DNA of 10,588 nt from Nitrosomonas eutropha (GTDB lineage Bacteria > Pseudomonadota > Gammaproteobacteria > Burkholderiales > Nitrosomonadaceae), in NCBI GenBank assembly GCA_014584635.1, contig JACTML010000004.1, forward strand, positions 1-10,588, in the 5' to 3' direction. Below the pieces are notes generated by a model. It had not been told where the DNA came from and made no database searches. It was given only the letters and a program-made list of their open reading frames with translations. Shown piece by piece: positions 1 through 9,436 of this stretch. Position 1 is the first letter of the stretch. Every line of letters starts with the position of its first letter. A program made the translations under genes and the position numbers.

Positions 1-2789
1 GCAATCACGCCAACGGCTTCTCCAACATTAACTAATGTTCCTCGCCCAAGATCACGTCCATAGCATTTTGCACAAAGTCCGTACCGGGTTTCACAAGTCA
101 GCGGTGTTCTTACTTTCACTTCATCAATACCGCAAGCCTCAATCGCATCAGTCACACTTTCATCCAGCAATACGCCTGCCGGACAGATAACCTCATCAGT
201 TTCCGGATTTATGACATCTATCGCAGCCACACGTCCCAAGATACGTCCGCGTAATGATTCAACGACATTTCCTCCCTCCACCAGAGCCTTCATGACAACG
301 CCGCCATCCGTACCGCAATCATTTTCTGTAATGACCAGATCCTGAGTTACGTCAACCAATCTACGCGTAAGGTATCCCGAGTTGGCTGTTTTAAGTGCTG
401 TATCCGCCAATCCTTTTCTTGCACCGTGCGTAGAAATAAAGTACTGCAAAATATTTAGTCCTTCACGGAAATTGGCAGTGATGGGAGTTTCTATGATGGA
501 GCCATCAGGCTTCGCCATAAGACCGCGCATACCGGAAAGCTGACGAATCTGTGCGGCTGAACCTCTGGCCCCTGAATCAGCCATCATATAAATCGAATTA
601 AACGATTCCTGCGTCACTACCTGACCGTTTTTATCCGTTCTGATTTCACCTGTCTCCTGATCCTTGATTGGTTCAACACTCAATTGATCCATCATTGCCT
701 TGGCCACCTGATCGCCTGCACGTGCCCAGATATCCACCACCTTGTTATAGCGCTCTCCCTGAGTAACTAAACCAGAGATATACTGATTCGCTATTTCATG
801 TATTTCCTGCTCAGCAGCCTGGATAATATTATCCTTCTGTGACGGTGTAACCAGATCATCCAGACATATGGAAATTCCACCGCGCGTTGCATAGGAAAAG
901 CCTGTATACATAAGCTTATCAGCAAATATAACGGTCTCTCGCAACCCGCATAAACGGAAACTCGCGTTTATAAGTCTGGAAATTTCCTTTTTCTTAAGTG
1001 CCTTATTAACCAGAGCAAAAGGAAGCCCTGCTGGTAGAATTTCAGATATTAGCGCCCTACCGACGGTAGTTTCAAAACGTGTAATTGTCTCTGCCGAACT
1101 TTCTCCTGGAGCAGATGGCTTTTTTCTTTCCTTGATTCTTACAGTAATCTTGGTATTCAACTCCACCGCTTTGCTTTCATAGGCGCGCGTTACCTCAGAA
1201 ACATCTGAAAAAATCATTCCCTCCCCTTGAGCTCCAATTTTTTCGCGCGTCATGTAGTAAAGACCTAACACGATATCCTGGGAGGGGACGATGATCGGAT
1301 CGCCATTCGCCGGTGAAAGCACGTTATTGGTTGATAACATCAGCGTACGACACTCCATCTGCGCTTCAAGCGATAAGGGAACATGTACCGCCATCTGGTC
1401 ACCGTCAAAGTCTGCGTTAAAGGCAGAACATACAAGCGGATGCAATTGAATTGCTTTTCCTTCAATCAAAACCGGTTCAAAAGCCTGAATTCCGAGTCGA
1501 TGTAGCGTTGGAGCCCGGTTAAGCATTACCGGATGCTCACGAATAACCTCTTCAAGAATATCCCAGACTATCGGATTTTCGTTTTCCACCTCTCTCTTGG
1601 CTGCTTTAATCGTGCTGGCCACCCCCATCACTTCCAGTCTGTGAAAAATAAATGGCTTAAATAATTCCAGTGCCATTTTTTTCGGCAAACCACACTGGTG
1701 AAGCTTAAGTTGCGGTCCCACTACGATGACAGATCGTCCGGAATAATCAACACGCTTACCTAACAGATTTTGGCGGAAGCGCCCCCCCTTGCCCTTAATC
1801 ATATCCGCAAGTGATTTTAATGGTCGCTTATTTGCCCCTGTCATAGCTTTGCCACGGCGACCATTATCAAGCAGCGAATCCACCGATTCCTGCAACATCC
1901 GCTTTTCATTACGGATAATAATTTCCGGTGCCCGTAATTCCAATAATCGTTTCAGGCGATTATTACGATTTATGACGCGCCTGTACAAATCATTTAAATC
2001 AGAGGTTGCAAAACGCCCGCCATCCAATGGAACAAGTGGTCTTAATTCTGGAGGCAAAACCGGCAACACCGTCAAAATCATCCATTCCGGTTTCATGCCG
2101 GATTTATTAAATGCCTCGAGCACCTTGAGTCGTTTTGCCGCCTTCTTAATCTTGGTTTCGGAGCCAGTTGTCTGAATTTCCAGGCGCAAGGTTTCTATTT
2201 CTGACGGAATGTCCATATTACTCAGCAATGTGCGAATTCCTTCCGCCCCCATTGCAGCACTAAAGTCATCTCCAAATTCTTCTGTTTTATTCAGATAATC
2301 ATCTTCTGTCAGAAGCTGGCTACGCGTCAGGGGCGTCATGCCAGGATCAGTCACGACATAAGCTTCAAAATACAGAACCCGCTCGATATCTCGCAAGGTC
2401 ATGTCAAGCACCAATCCCAACCGTGAAGGTAATGATTTCAGGAACCAGATATGCGCAACAGGCGAAGCCAGTTCAATATGTCCCATGCGTTCTCGCCTGA
2501 TCCTCGACAAGGTAACCTCTACGCCGCATTTTTCACATATCACACCGCGATGCTTAAGCCGTTTATATTTACCGCACAAGCACTCATAATCTTTTACCGG
2601 GCCAAAAATCTTGGCACAAAACAAACCATCTCTCTCAGGCTTGAAGGTGCGATAGTTTATTGTTTCGGGTTTTTTTACTTCTCCATACGACCATGACCTG
2701 ATTTTCTCAGGAGAGGCCAAGCCTATTTTTATAGAATCAAATTCTTCTTTTTGTGTAACTTGTTTGAATAAATCAAGTAGTGCTTTCAC
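1..2789 (-). CDS. rpoC: DNA-directed RNA polymerase subunit beta' (partial, C-terminal third outside window)
   Basis: Largest subunit of core RNA polymerase; it carries the catalytic Mg2+ site. The gene runs off the left edge, so 929 codons are present against about 1,400 in the family. The start is GTG at 2789-2787, reading [10 protein letters not shown], with AGGGGTGA just upstream and no better in-frame ATG. Visible landmarks are the N-terminal zinc ribbon (CLCGKY...CEKCGV, about residues 70-88), the Mg2+ motif NADFDGD at 458-464 (same numbering as E. coli, Asp460/462/464), the bridge-helix segment [20 protein letters not shown], and the second zinc site formed by Cys825, Cys899, Cys906 and Cys909. 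The window ends just before the trigger loop. Numbering shifts by +11 between the Mg2+ motif and Cys825, largely from extra residues around 709-722. It lies 142 nt after rpoB with no terminator seen between them, so cotranscription is expected. Confidence 0.98.
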   Translation of the reverse strand, partial: MKALLDLFKQVTQKEEFDSIKIGLASPEKIRSWSYGEVKKPETINYRTFKPERDGLFCAKIFGPVKDYECLCGKYKRLKHRGVICEKCGVEVTLSRIRRERMGHIELASPVAHIWFLKSLPSRLGLVLDMTLRDIERVLYFEAYVVTDPGMTPLTRSQLLTEDDYLNKTEEFGDDFSAAMGAEGIRTLLSNMDIPSEIETLRLEIQTTGSETKIKKAAKRLKVLEAFNKSGMKPEWMILTVLPVLPPELRPLVPLDGGRFATSDLNDLYRRVINRNNRLKRLLELRAPEIIIRNEKRMLQESVDSLLDNGRRGKAMTGANKRPLKSLADMIKGKGGRFRQNLLGKRVDYSGRSVIVVGPQLKLHQCGLPKKMALELFKPFIFHRLEVMGVASTIKAAKREVENENPIVWDILEEVIREHPVMLNRAPTLHRLGIQAFEPVLIEGKAIQLHPLVCSAFNADFDGDQMAVHVPLSLEAQMECRTLMLSTNNVLSPANGDPIIVPSQDIVLGLYYMTREKIGAQGEGMIFSDVSEVTRAYESKAVELNTKITVRIKERKKPSAPGESSAETITRFETTVGRALISEILPAGLPFALVNKALKKKEISRLINASFRLCGLRETVIFADKLMYTGFSYATRGGISICLDDLVTPSQKDNIIQAAEQEIHEIANQYISGLVTQGERYNKVVDIWARAGDQVAKAMMDQLSVEPIKDQETGEIRTDKNGQVVTQESFNSIYMMADSGARGSAAQIRQLSGMRGLMAKPDGSIIETPITANFREGLNILQYFISTHGARKGLADTALKTANSGYLTRRLVDVTQDLVITENDCGTDGGVVMKALVEGGNVVESLRGRILGRVAAIDVINPETDEVICPAGVLLDESVTDAIEACGIDEVKVRTPLTCETRYGLCAKCYGRDLGRGTLVNVGEAVGVI

Positions 2790-2804
2790 ATGTCACCCCT
2801 GTGA
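2790..2804 (-). promoter_or_regulatory. Ribosome binding site deciding the GTG start of rpoC
   Basis: On the minus strand CAGGGGTGACAT lies directly before GTG AAA GCA CTA CTT. The purine run AGGGG is about six bases from the GTG. An ATG two bases upstream of the GTG is out of frame and hits TGA at once (ATGTGA), so GTG is the only sensible start for the conserved KALLDLFK N-terminus. Confidence 0.8.
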
Positions 2805-2931
2805 ATCAACATATAAATCCGAAAATGAGCCAAGGAAATTCCAAATCCCAATCTTGAAGAGCTAAACATAAAACGCCAACAAGATAAAATTGCCATAAAA
2901 AGACAACAAAAGCACTTCAAATAATAAATTA

Positions 2932-5900
2932 TCAATGTTGTTCCAGGTCAATATCCAGCCCCAATGATCTGATTTCTTTAACCAGCACATTAAATGACTC
3001 TGGCATACCTGCATCGATTTTGTGATCTCCTTTGACGATACTTTCGTAAACCCTGGTTCGTCCATTGACGTCATCAGATTTCACAGTCAGCATTTCCTGA
3101 AGAGTGTAAGCAGCACCATATGCTTCCAGAGCCCAAACCTCCATTTCACCGAACCGTTGTCCACCAAATTGCGCCTTACCTCCCAGTGGTTGCTGCGTAA
3201 CGAGGCTGTAAGGACCGGTTGAACGGGCATGCATCTTGTCATCCACCAGATGATGCAATTTCAGTACATGCATATAACCTACAGTAACCTGGCGATCAAA
3301 AGCCTTTCCTGTCCTGCCATCGTAAAGCACAGTCTGTCCGGATTCCGGTAAATCAGCCAATTTCAACATGTGCTTGATCTCAGATTCATGCGCCCCATCA
3401 AAAACAGGAGTAGCAAAAGGGACACCATTCGACAGATTTTTCGCCAACTCCAGTATCTCTTCGCTGCCCAAGGAAGCTAAATCTTCCTGTTTGCCGCTTT
3501 CGTTATAAATTTTATTCAGGAAATCCCGGATTTCAGATGCATCACGTTGTGAGGCCAGCATCTCATTAATTTTCTTACCGAGTTCTTTTGCGGCCCAGCC
3601 CAAATGCACTTCAAGCACTTGACCAATATTCATACGCGATGGAACCCCCAGCGGATTCAATACAACATCGACTGGCGTTCCGTTTGCCATATAAGGCATA
3701 TCTTCCACAGGAACAATTTTTGAAATAACCCCTTTATTTCCGTGACGACCAGCCATCTTGTCACCGGATTGCAATCTCCGTTTTACCGCAATATAAACCT
3801 TCACCATTTTCTGAACACCAGGCGGCAGCTCATCGCCCTGAGAAAGCTTTCTCTGTTTTTCTTCAAAAGCAAGATCAAACAACTTTCTTTTCTGAACCAA
3901 ACTATCCTTAATCTGTTCCAGTTGAAGGCTCGCATTCTCATCAATCAGGCGAATATCAAACCAGTGATGTTTTTCTACACTCTCGAGATATTCTGGAGTA
4001 ATGGTTGAATTTTTTGCTAATTTTTTGGGGCCTCCAGCAGCAACTTTGTCTGCAAGCAACCGCTTCGCACGCTGAAAAGCATCCATCTCAACAATACGCA
4101 TCTGATCTGCGAGATCTTTTTTGAAACGTCCTAGTTCATCCGCTATTATTTGTTTAGAACGCTTATCTCGATCAACTCCTTCGCGTGTAAAAATCTGTAC
4201 ATCGATCACAGTCCCCGAAATACCTGCCGGCACATGCAAAGAAGTATCTTTGACATCTGATGCCTTTTCTCCAAATATCGCACGAAGGAGCTTTTCTTCA
4301 GGTGTCAGCTGCGTTTCACTTTTAGGTGTAACCTTACCTACCAGCACATCCCCTGCTTCAACTTCAGCACCGATATAAACTATTCCTGATTCATCAAGAC
4401 GTGCACGCTGACGCTCGGATAAATTTGGTATGTCAGCGGTTATTTCCTCGGTACCAAGTTTTGTATCACGACTGACAGCAGTTAATTCCTCAATATGTAT
4501 TGAGGTAAATCTGTCATCTGACACAACTCGTTCAGAGATCAAAATAGAATCTTCAAAATTAAGTCCGTTCCAGGGCATAAATGCTATAAGCATATTCTGA
4601 CCAAGAGCCAGTTCTCCCAAATCAGTTGATGCTCCATCCGCGATCACATCGTCGCGCGAAAGAACATCACCAATTTTAACAATAGGTCTTTGATTAATAT
4701 TGGTATTCTGGTTTGAACGCGTATACTTCGTGAGATTATAGATATCCACTCCGACTTCACCGGCGCGAGTTTCTGCATCATGCACACGTATCACTATCCG
4801 GCCAGCATCCACATAATCCACTACCCCGCCGCGTAACGCCTTGACCGCAGTTCCCGAGTGCACAGCAACGACGCGCTCAACACCCGTACCGACCAGGGGT
4901 TTCTCAGCACGTAAACACGGAACTGCCTGCCGCTGCATGTTTGATCCCATCAACGCGCGGTTGGCATCATCATGCTCTAGGAAAGGAATCAGTGAAGCCG
5001 CTACGGAAACAATCTGAGCCGGAGCAATATCAACATACTCAACCTGATCTCTGGAAGCCAGGGCAAATTCGTTTTTATGCCGACAGGAAATAACTTCATC
5101 AGTAAAAAAACCGCTCTGATCAAAATTTGCATTTGCCTGTGCAATCACATACTGGCTTTCCTCAATAGCGGAAAGATATACAACTTCTCCAGTTACCCGC
5201 CCTTCTTTAACCATACGGTAGGGCGTTTCTATAAATCCGTACTCATTGGTTCTGGCATAAAGAGCCAGTGAATTGATTAAACCAATATTGGGCCCTTCTG
5301 GTGTTTCAATTGGACATACACGCCCATAATGGGTCGGGTGCACATCGCGCACTTCAAAACCGGCGCGCTCGCGTGTCAACCCGCCTGGCCCCAATGCGGA
5401 TATACGCCTTTTATGGGTAATTTCAGACAGTGGGTTAGTCTGATCCATAAACTGAGATAATTGACTCGACCCAAAAAACTCACGTATGGCAGAAGATACC
5501 GGCTTGGCATTAATAAAATCATGAGGCATCAGATTTTCTGATTCAGCTTGACTCAGACGTTCTTTAACCGCCTTTTCAACACGAGCCAAACCCGCTCTAA
5601 ACTGATTTTCCGCCAATTCGCCCACTGAACGAACGCGACGATTACCCAAATGATCGATGTCATCGATTTCTCCTCTGCCATTCCGTAACTCAACCAGTAT
5701 CTTGATGACATCGATAATATCTTCATTTGACAACGTGGCAGAACCTGTCAATTCCTCACGTCCTACACGCCGATTGAACTTCATCCGACCGACGACAGAT
5801 AAATCATAGCGCTCTGATGAATAAAAAAGCCCGTTAAACAAAGTCAATACGGCATCCTCAGTTGGAGGCTCGCCTGGGCGCATCATCCGATAAATGGCTA

Positions 5901-7011
5901 CCTGAGCAGACATTTGATCGGTACTTTCATCCATCCTCAGTGTTTGTGAAATATAAGGTCCGTAATTAAGATCATTTACAAAAAGAGTACTGATTTCAAA
6001 ATCTTTATTTTGAGTTTGCTTGATTTTCTCAAGTAAAGTTTCGTTAATTTCGCTATTAGCCGTAGCGACAATTTCTCCGGTTTCCTTATCTACAATATCC
6101 TCAGCCAGAATTTTTCCCAGCAAAAATTCTTCCGGCACAGGAATTTTAGTAAGGTCCGCCTGACGCAGATCACGAACATGCTTGGCTGTTATCCGTTTGT
6201 CTTTTTGTACAAAGACTGTGCCGTCCTCAGAAACGATATCGAAGCTGGCCAGTTCTCCGCGCAAACGTTCAGGCACAAGATGAAATAAAATCTTGTTCTT
6301 CGCAAGAGTAAAATGATCAAACTCAAAGAAGTCAGCAAGAATTTGCGCGGAAGAATAACCCATTGCTTTTAAGAGGGTTGTAACCGGCATCTTACGACGA
6401 CGATCTATCCGGAAATAGACATAATCTTTGGGGTCAAATTCAAAATCCAACCAGGAACCGCGATAGGGAATAATTCGGGCGGAAAACAGTAACTTGCCAG
6501 ATGAATGAGTTTTGCCGCGATCATGCTCAAAAAATACCCCGGGCGAACGATGCAGTTGCGAAACGATGACACGCTCCGTCCCGTTAACAATAAAAGAGCC
6601 TGTTTCAGTCATGAGAGGAATTTCTCCCATATACACTTCCTGCTCCTTAACTTCCTTGACCGTTGGTTTGGACGCTTCTTTATCCATAATAGTCAGTCTA
6701 ACTCTGGCGCGTAATGGAGAAGCATAGGTCAATCCTCGTTGCTGACACTCCTTGACATCAAACACCGGCGTGCCAAGCATATAGTTTATGAAATCAAGAC
6801 GAGCATTATTGGAGTGACTTTCAATTGGAAAAACAGCGTTAAACGCCGCTTGTAATCCCTGATTTTTCCGCTTACCTGGTGCTACATCCGCTTGCAAAAA
6901 ATCAGCGTAAGATTGTATCTGGGTGGCAAGGAGAAATGGAAATGGTAGAATACTGGTACGTTTAGCGAAACTTTTCCGGATACGTTTTTTCTCGGCAAAC
7001 GAATAACTCAT
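2932..7011 (-). CDS. rpoB: DNA-directed RNA polymerase subunit beta
   Basis: Second-largest core polymerase subunit. It forms one jaw of the DNA clamp and part of the active site, and holds the rifampicin pocket. It has 1,359 residues (E. coli 1,342) and is complete, with ATG at 7011 preceded by GGAGTGA. The rifampicin cluster [18 protein letters not shown] is followed by [14 protein letters not shown], with wild-type Asp523, His533 and Ser538 (E. coli 516, 526, 531), so no classic resistance change is seen. Glu820-Asp821 of NFEDSIL match E. coli 813-814. Lys1085 and Lys1093 of [13 protein letters not shown] match the active-site lysines 1065 and 1073. The offset grows from +7 to +20 between these points, so about 13 extra residues lie around 900-1080. 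The C-terminal [19 protein letters not shown] segment contacts beta'. It sits 342 nt after rplL and probably receives attenuated readthrough from the ribosomal genes. Confidence 0.99.
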   Translation of the reverse strand: MSYSFAEKKRIRKSFAKRTSILPFPFLLATQIQSYADFLQADVAPGKRKNQGLQAAFNAVFPIESHSNNARLDFINYMLGTPVFDVKECQQRGLTYASPLRARVRLTIMDKEASKPTVKEVKEQEVYMGEIPLMTETGSFIVNGTERVIVSQLHRSPGVFFEHDRGKTHSSGKLLFSARIIPYRGSWLDFEFDPKDYVYFRIDRRRKMPVTTLLKAMGYSSAQILADFFEFDHFTLAKNKILFHLVPERLRGELASFDIVSEDGTVFVQKDKRITAKHVRDLRQADLTKIPVPEEFLLGKILAEDIVDKETGEIVATANSEINETLLEKIKQTQNKDFEISTLFVNDLNYGPYISQTLRMDESTDQMSAQVAIYRMMRPGEPPTEDAVLTLFNGLFYSSERYDLSVVGRMKFNRRVGREELTGSATLSNEDIIDVIKILVELRNGRGEIDDIDHLGNRRVRSVGELAENQFRAGLARVEKAVKERLSQAESENLMPHDFINAKPVSSAIREFFGSSQLSQFMDQTNPLSEITHKRRISALGPGGLTRERAGFEVRDVHPTHYGRVCPIETPEGPNIGLINSLALYARTNEYGFIETPYRMVKEGRVTGEVVYLSAIEESQYVIAQANANFDQSGFFTDEVISCRHKNEFALASRDQVEYVDIAPAQIVSVAASLIPFLEHDDANRALMGSNMQRQAVPCLRAEKPLVGTGVERVVAVHSGTAVKALRGGVVDYVDAGRIVIRVHDAETRAGEVGVDIYNLTKYTRSNQNTNINQRPIVKIGDVLSRDDVIADGASTDLGELALGQNMLIAFMPWNGLNFEDSILISERVVSDDRFTSIHIEELTAVSRDTKLGTEEITADIPNLSERQRARLDESGIVYIGAEVEAGDVLVGKVTPKSETQLTPEEKLLRAIFGEKASDVKDTSLHVPAGISGTVIDVQIFTREGVDRDKRSKQIIADELGRFKKDLADQMRIVEMDAFQRAKRLLADKVAAGGPKKLAKNSTITPEYLESVEKHHWFDIRLIDENASLQLEQIKDSLVQKRKLFDLAFEEKQRKLSQGDELPPGVQKMVKVYIAVKRRLQSGDKMAGRHGNKGVISKIVPVEDMPYMANGTPVDVVLNPLGVPSRMNIGQVLEVHLGWAAKELGKKINEMLASQRDASEIRDFLNKIYNESGKQEDLASLGSEEILELAKNLSNGVPFATPVFDGAHESEIKHMLKLADLPESGQTVLYDGRTGKAFDRQVTVGYMHVLKLHHLVDDKMHARSTGPYSLVTQQPLGGKAQFGGQRFGEMEVWALEAYGAAYTLQEMLTVKSDDVNGRTRVYESIVKGDHKIDAGMPESFNVLVKEIRSLGLDIDLEQH

Positions 7012-7199
7012 TAAATCACTCCGTGCGCTAAAGATATAATCGGGATTAGAGGCAGTTTATTTGATATAAAGCAGATGTCTGAACAAAGTTACAGCTTTAA
7101 ACTTATATAGCAACGATGCGTAAGCCAAGAAATAAATACTCGCCCAAACAACTCTCAGACTATAGGCCTGATACTTAAAGATCAAAAAACTTAATGCAG

Positions 7200-7255
7200 A
7201 TCAGCAGACAGGTTCAAAAAGAAATATCAGAAGTCCCAATCAATAACCTGCTGAT
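7200..7255 (-). other. Bulged long-range stem, possible RNase III-type processing site
   Basis: ATCAGCA at 7200-7206 pairs with TGCTGAT at 7249-7255, and after a 4-nt bulge (7207-7210) GGTT at 7211-7214 pairs with AACC at 7245-7248. This gives 11 pairs closing a 30-nt loop. It lies between the attenuator hairpin and rpoB, where E. coli has an RNase III cleavage structure. There is no U-tract directly after it, which argues against a terminator. The processing role is by analogy only. Confidence 0.35.
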
Positions 7256-7294
7256 ATATGACCTCGTTTACAAACACTATTTTGCTATCGCCAT

Positions 7295-7335
7295 ATGAGA
7301 TAAGGGCTGATGATACAATCAGTATCTATCAGCCC
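7295..7335 (-). terminator. Attenuator-like hairpin between rplL and rpoB
   Basis: Read on the minus strand, GGGCTGAT (7335-7328) pairs with ATCAGCCC (7311-7304). Inside, after a single bulged A, GATAC pairs with GTATC, leaving a 5-nt loop TGATT. That is 13 base pairs starting 18 nt after the rplL stop. The following bases, TTATCTCAT, are only a poor U-tract, so termination should be partial. This fits the established need to make far less RNA polymerase than ribosomal protein from one transcript. Partial termination is inferred, not shown. Confidence 0.62.
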
Positions 7336-7353
7336 GATTACTCGTACAGTTAA

Positions 7354-7728
7354 TTACTTAACTTCACAAGCAGCACCAGCTTCAGTCAACTGTTTTCTGA
7401 GTGCTTCTGCATCATCTTTAGAAACACCCTCCTTGACTGCTTTCGGAGCACTATCAACCAAATCTTTAGCTTCCTTCAGACCTAAACCAGTTACTGCTCT
7501 AACAACCTTAATAACGTTGACCTTATTATCACCGGCCGAAGTCAAAATCACAGAAAATTCTGTTTGTTCTTCAGCAGCTGCGGCTGCCGCAGCTGGAGCC
7601 GCAGCAACAGCAACCGGCGCTGCTGCCGACACACCAAATTTTTCTTCCAGTTCCTTGATCAATTCAGACAATTCCAGAACCGTCATATTAGCGATAGATT
7701 CTAAAATTTCCCCTTTAGCTATAGCCAT
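7354..7728 (-). CDS. rplL: 50S ribosomal protein L7/L12
   Basis: Stalk protein present as dimers on L10; it recruits and activates the translational GTPases (EF-Tu, EF-G, IF2). It has 124 residues, the usual length. The N-terminal dimerisation and L10-binding domain spans about 1-33. A very Ala/Pro-rich flexible hinge (about 34-53) ends in a run of seven alanines. The C-terminal factor-binding domain spans about 54-124, with Lys69, Val70, Ile73, Lys74, Arg77 and [11 protein letters not shown] in the expected places. Cys121 near the end (AACEVK) is not found in the E. coli protein. The start is ATG at 7728 with an excellent AGGAG about seven bases away, stronger than the site of rplJ. That suits the several-fold excess of L12 over L10. 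It follows rplJ by 74 nt and is followed by an attenuator-like hairpin. Confidence 0.99.
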   Translation of the reverse strand: MAIAKGEILESIANMTVLELSELIKELEEKFGVSAAAPVAVAAAPAAAAAAAEEQTEFSVILTSAGDNKVNVIKVVRAVTGLGLKEAKDLVDSAPKAVKEGVSKDDAEALRKQLTEAGAACEVK

Positions 7729-7753
7729 TTATTTCTCCTGATATAAATTAAAT

Positions 7754-7796
7754 TCAGATTAATCTGATACGAGTTGCTTTAGATTGTTCACAATCT
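7754..7796 (-). repeat. Two small inverted repeats in the rplJ-rplL spacer
   Basis: The 74-nt gap contains AGATTG-TTCA-CAATCT (7781-7796, six pairs, 4-nt loop) just after the rplJ stop, and the perfect 14-nt palindrome TCAGATTAATCTGA (7754-7767) about 25 nt before rplL. Neither has a U-tract. They may stabilise or space the rplL initiation region, but no function can be assigned from sequence. Confidence 0.4.
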
Positions 7797-7802
7797 CAGC
7801 TT

Positions 7803-8321
7803 TTAACTACTTTTATCACGCACTGCAGCAAGTCCACGTACAAACCTTGACGGAACCTCATTAAGTGTTCTGACAAATTTTGCAACAGGTGCTTGTAAAG
7901 TACCCAAGAATTTAGATAACAATTCATCCCTGCTTGGTAGTGCCGCAAGCGCTGCTACATCCTTACCGGACATTACTGTCCCGGCCATAGCACCAGCTTT
8001 AATTATGAAATGATCATTACCTTTAGCAAAATCATGAAGAGTCTTCGCAGTGATTACAGGATCGCTGCCAATCCCGTAAGCAAGTGGCCCAACCATTGCC
8101 TCTGCCAAACCAGAGAAAGGAGTATCAGCAACTGCGCGTCTTACAAATGTGTTTTTAATAACTCGAAAATAAATACCAGATTCTCGTGCCTTAACTCGCA
8201 ATTGAGTAAATTGCTCTACACTCAATCCACGATATTCAGCAATAACGATAGTCTGAGCTTTTGCGATTTGATCACTAACCTCAGCTACAATTGCTTTCTT
8301 TTCCTCGAGATTATGACTCAA
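7803..8321 (-). CDS. rplJ: 50S ribosomal protein L10
   Basis: Base of the L7/L12 stalk. It binds 23S rRNA with L11 and carries L12 dimers on its C-terminal helix; with L12 it represses its own mRNA. It has 172 residues from the chosen start (E. coli 165). The frame stays open 18 codons further up, but that extension ([12 protein letters not shown]) is unlike L10. The conserved N-terminus begins [18 protein letters not shown], so I choose TTG at 8321-8319, which has GGAGA seven bases upstream. The rRNA-binding domain is about residues 1-130 ([37 protein letters not shown]). The C-terminal helix, [12 protein letters not shown] to LAAVRDKSS, is the L12-docking segment. The E. coli-like tail RTLAAVRD appears as RGLAAVRD. 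It is preceded by a 422-nt structured leader and followed by rplL. Confidence 0.97.
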   Translation of the reverse strand: MSHNLEEKKAIVAEVSDQIAKAQTIVIAEYRGLSVEQFTQLRVKARESGIYFRVIKNTFVRRAVADTPFSGLAEAMVGPLAYGIGSDPVITAKTLHDFAKGNDHFIIKAGAMAGTVMSGKDVAALAALPSRDELLSKFLGTLQAPVAKFVRTLNEVPSRFVRGLAAVRDKSS

Positions 8322-8334
8322 AAGATATCTCCAT
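8319..8334 (-). promoter_or_regulatory. Shine-Dalgarno and TTG start of rplJ
   Basis: The minus strand reads AAATGGAGATATCTTTTGAGT: GGAGA at 8332-8328, a 7-nt spacer, then TTG at 8321-8319. An overlapping ATG at 8334-8332 is in another frame and stops after seven codons, so it is not the gene start. UCUCC at 8414-8410 is complementary to this GGAGA and could mask it. Confidence 0.75.
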
Positions 8335-8403
8335 TTAAAATTCAACAAAAAACTATTATTACTTAGTCGTAACAATATATTTCTTATTTGAAAACGGCGA
8401 CCT

Positions 8404-8430
8404 GAATCAGGAGAAATTTCTCTCTACCTG
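8404..8430 (-). promoter_or_regulatory. Hairpin with a possible anti-Shine-Dalgarno upstream of rplJ
   Basis: On the minus strand CAGG (8430-8427) pairs with CCTG, and after a 3-nt bulge AGA pairs with TCT, forming a hairpin around GAGAAATTTCTC. Its 3' side contains TCTCC (8414-8410), which is also complementary to the rplJ ribosome site GGAGA (8332-8328). Two exclusive pairings are therefore possible, one freeing and one hiding the ribosome site. Switching is an inference from complementarity alone. Confidence 0.35.
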
Positions 8431-8449
8431 CTTATGGGCACACCATCTG

Positions 8450-8679
8450 CGCTGGGCACAACTCTGGAAAAACAACCATAAATACTACAATAGCTGTTTT
8501 TCATGATTTATGGATATTAACTATACGGTTAATACTTTGTCAGTTAACTATCCCAAGCTTTTTCTGCCTCCTAAAAACCATCACGGCTTTATTCAGCAAG
8601 CTTATAACCATTCCTGTATTGCAATTAAGTTTCTATATGACAACAATAAAATTACTATTCTCATACAAAAACCCCAGCG
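8450..8679 (-). promoter_or_regulatory. L10 leader: predicted autoregulatory RNA for rplJL
   Basis: On the minus strand AAAGACCGCTGGGG contains CGCTGGG (8679-8673), exactly complementary to CCCAGCG (8456-8450), which is followed by CAGATGGTG. A closing helix of this kind joining distant arms, with the 3' arm running into a GCAGAUGGUG-like element, matches my memory of the proteobacterial L10 leader (Rfam L10_leader), where E. coli has a similar GUAGACGGUGA. In that family the L10-L12 complex binds a kink-turn here and blocks L10 and L12 synthesis. The roughly 216-nt excursion between the arms is long. The pairing is seen; kink-turn geometry and protein binding are inferred. Confidence 0.68.
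8476..8513 (-). repeat. 8-bp perfect inverted repeat inside the rplJ leader
   Basis: CCATAAAT at 8476-8483 pairs perfectly with ATTTATGG at 8506-8513 around a 22-nt loop. It lies just 5' of the 3' arm of the L10-leader helix and would form an internal stem that helps bring the two arms together. It is A/T-rich and without a U-tract, so not a terminator. Confidence 0.4.
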
Positions 8680-8743
8680 GTCTTTGACAATCTGCTGACT
8701 AGCTTAGCAGCAGCCCAAAGCTTTCTATACAACAACCAGCAAA

Positions 8744-9436
8744 TTACCCCAGCACTGTCTGATCAACACGCACCCCTACACCCATAGTGCTCGAAACAGC
8801 CATTTTACGTAAATAAACACCTTTTGACGCTGCAGGTTTCGATTTATTCAGTGCATCAACCAATGCCACAACATTTTCTTTCAAAGCATCCACGCTAAAC
8901 GAAGCTCTACCTACAGTACAGTGTATGATACCTGCCTTGTCCGCTCTGAATTGAACCTGACCAGCCTTGGCATTTTTAACAGCATTAGCTACGTCAAGTG
9001 TTACTGTACCTACTTTTGGATTCGGCATTAAACCTCTTGGACCAAGTATTTGTCCCAATTGACCTACTATTCGCATCGAATCAGGACTTGCTATTGCCAA
9101 GTCAAAATTAATCTCATTTGATTTAATTTGCTCAGCAAGATCCTCAAGCCCTACAATATCTGCACCTGCATCCAAAGCTTCTTTAGCTTTATCACCTTGC
9201 GCAAAAACCGCCACTCTCACAGTTTTACCTGTTCCCGATGGCAATACTACTGCACCGCGAACTACTTGATCCGATTTACGGACATCTATGCCGAGATTAA
9301 TTGCGATATCAATTGATTCATCAAACTTGGCTGTAGATGTTTCCTTCACCAAAGCCAAGGCATCTGCTAGAGAATACAGACGATTACGATCAATTTTTTG
9401 AGTAATTTCTTTATAACGTCTTGAAGATCTCGCCAT
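8744..9436 (-). CDS. rplA: 50S ribosomal protein L1
   Basis: Forms the mobile L1 stalk that handles E-site tRNA. In E. coli it also represses the rplK-rplA mRNA by binding its leader. It has 230 residues (E. coli 234). The frame extends 36 codons upstream into rplK, but conservation begins at [17 protein letters not shown], with ATG at 9436. Domain I comprises about residues 1-67 and 160-230; domain II (about 68-159) carries the family signature [19 protein letters not shown] at 128-146. The RNA-binding [12 protein letters not shown] motif near the end (215-226) is intact. The start follows the rplK stop by one base (TAA-T-ATG). Its GGAGGG lies within the last rplK codons, so the two genes are almost surely translationally coupled. 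Confidence 0.98.
   Translation of the reverse strand: MARSSRRYKEITQKIDRNRLYSLADALALVKETSTAKFDESIDIAINLGIDVRKSDQVVRGAVVLPSGTGKTVRVAVFAQGDKAKEALDAGADIVGLEDLAEQIKSNEINFDLAIASPDSMRIVGQLGQILGPRGLMPNPKVGTVTLDVANAVKNAKAGQVQFRADKAGIIHCTVGRASFSVDALKENVVALVDALNKSKPAASKGVYLRKMAVSSTMGVGVRVDQTVLG

Larger units (their letters stand above)
7012..7353 (-). other. rplL-rpoB intergenic region (untranslated leader of rpoB)
   Basis: This 342-nt gene-free stretch separates rplL from rpoB. Its promoter-distal layout resembles the E. coli rplL-rpoB spacer, known for an attenuator and an RNase III site. In transcript order it holds a strong hairpin with weak U-run (7304-7335), a bulged long-range stem (7200-7255), then about 190 A/T-rich bases without any convincing gene or structure, and finally the rpoB Shine-Dalgarno GGAGTGA. 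No clear -35/-10 pair on the minus strand was found. Confidence 0.75.
8322..8743 (-). other. rplA-rplJ intergenic region (long rplJL leader)
   Basis: This 422-nt stretch between the rplA stop and the rplJ start holds no credible gene. In transcript order it contains a small CTGCTG/CAGCAG hairpin (8692-8713), the 5' arm of the L10-leader pairing (8673-8679), an A/T-rich central part with an isolated AGGAGG (8567-8572) and an 8-bp inverted repeat (8476-8513), the 3' arm (8450-8456), a hairpin near 8408-8430 and the rplJ ribosome site. A weak TTGTCA-TATGAG pair overlaps the leader arm and was not accepted as a promoter. Confidence 0.8.

Noticed and set aside
1789..2175. A plus-strand 128-codon open frame
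   Set aside because: Wholly antisense to conserved rpoC codons and without similarity to known proteins.
5395..5470. Rifampicin-resistance change in RpoB
   Set aside because: Asp523, His533 and Ser538 are all wild type; the Thr at the E. coli Asn518 position is a normal betaproteobacterial variant.
7030..7065. Possible minus-strand promoter close to rpoB (GATTATAT)
   Set aside because: No acceptable -35 element at the right distance; A/T-rich sequence gives such matches by chance.
7310..7741. A plus-strand open frame of 143 codons with an Ala-rich stretch
   Set aside because: It is the antisense shadow of rplL; the Ala-rich part is the mirror of the GCx-rich hinge codons of L7/L12.
8322..8375. 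A longer N-terminus for L10 starting at 8375
   Set aside because: The extra 18 residues do not resemble L10, and a good Shine-Dalgarno sits inside that stretch, right before the conserved start.
8660..8690. Possible promoter TTGTCA ... TATGAG for rplJ
   Set aside because: Poor -10 match and a too-long spacer, and it coincides with the conserved 5' arm of the L10 leader, which must itself be transcribed.
8510..8698. A plus-strand 62-codon open frame in the rplA-rplJ spacer
   Set aside because: No Shine-Dalgarno before its ATG, no recognisable protein, and it runs antisense through the structured rplJ leader, whose A/T-rich character explains an open frame by chance.
8692..8713. CTGCTG/CAGCAG hairpin after rplA as a terminator
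   Set aside because: Only six pairs with a 10-nt loop and no U-tract; more likely part of the rplJ leader fold.
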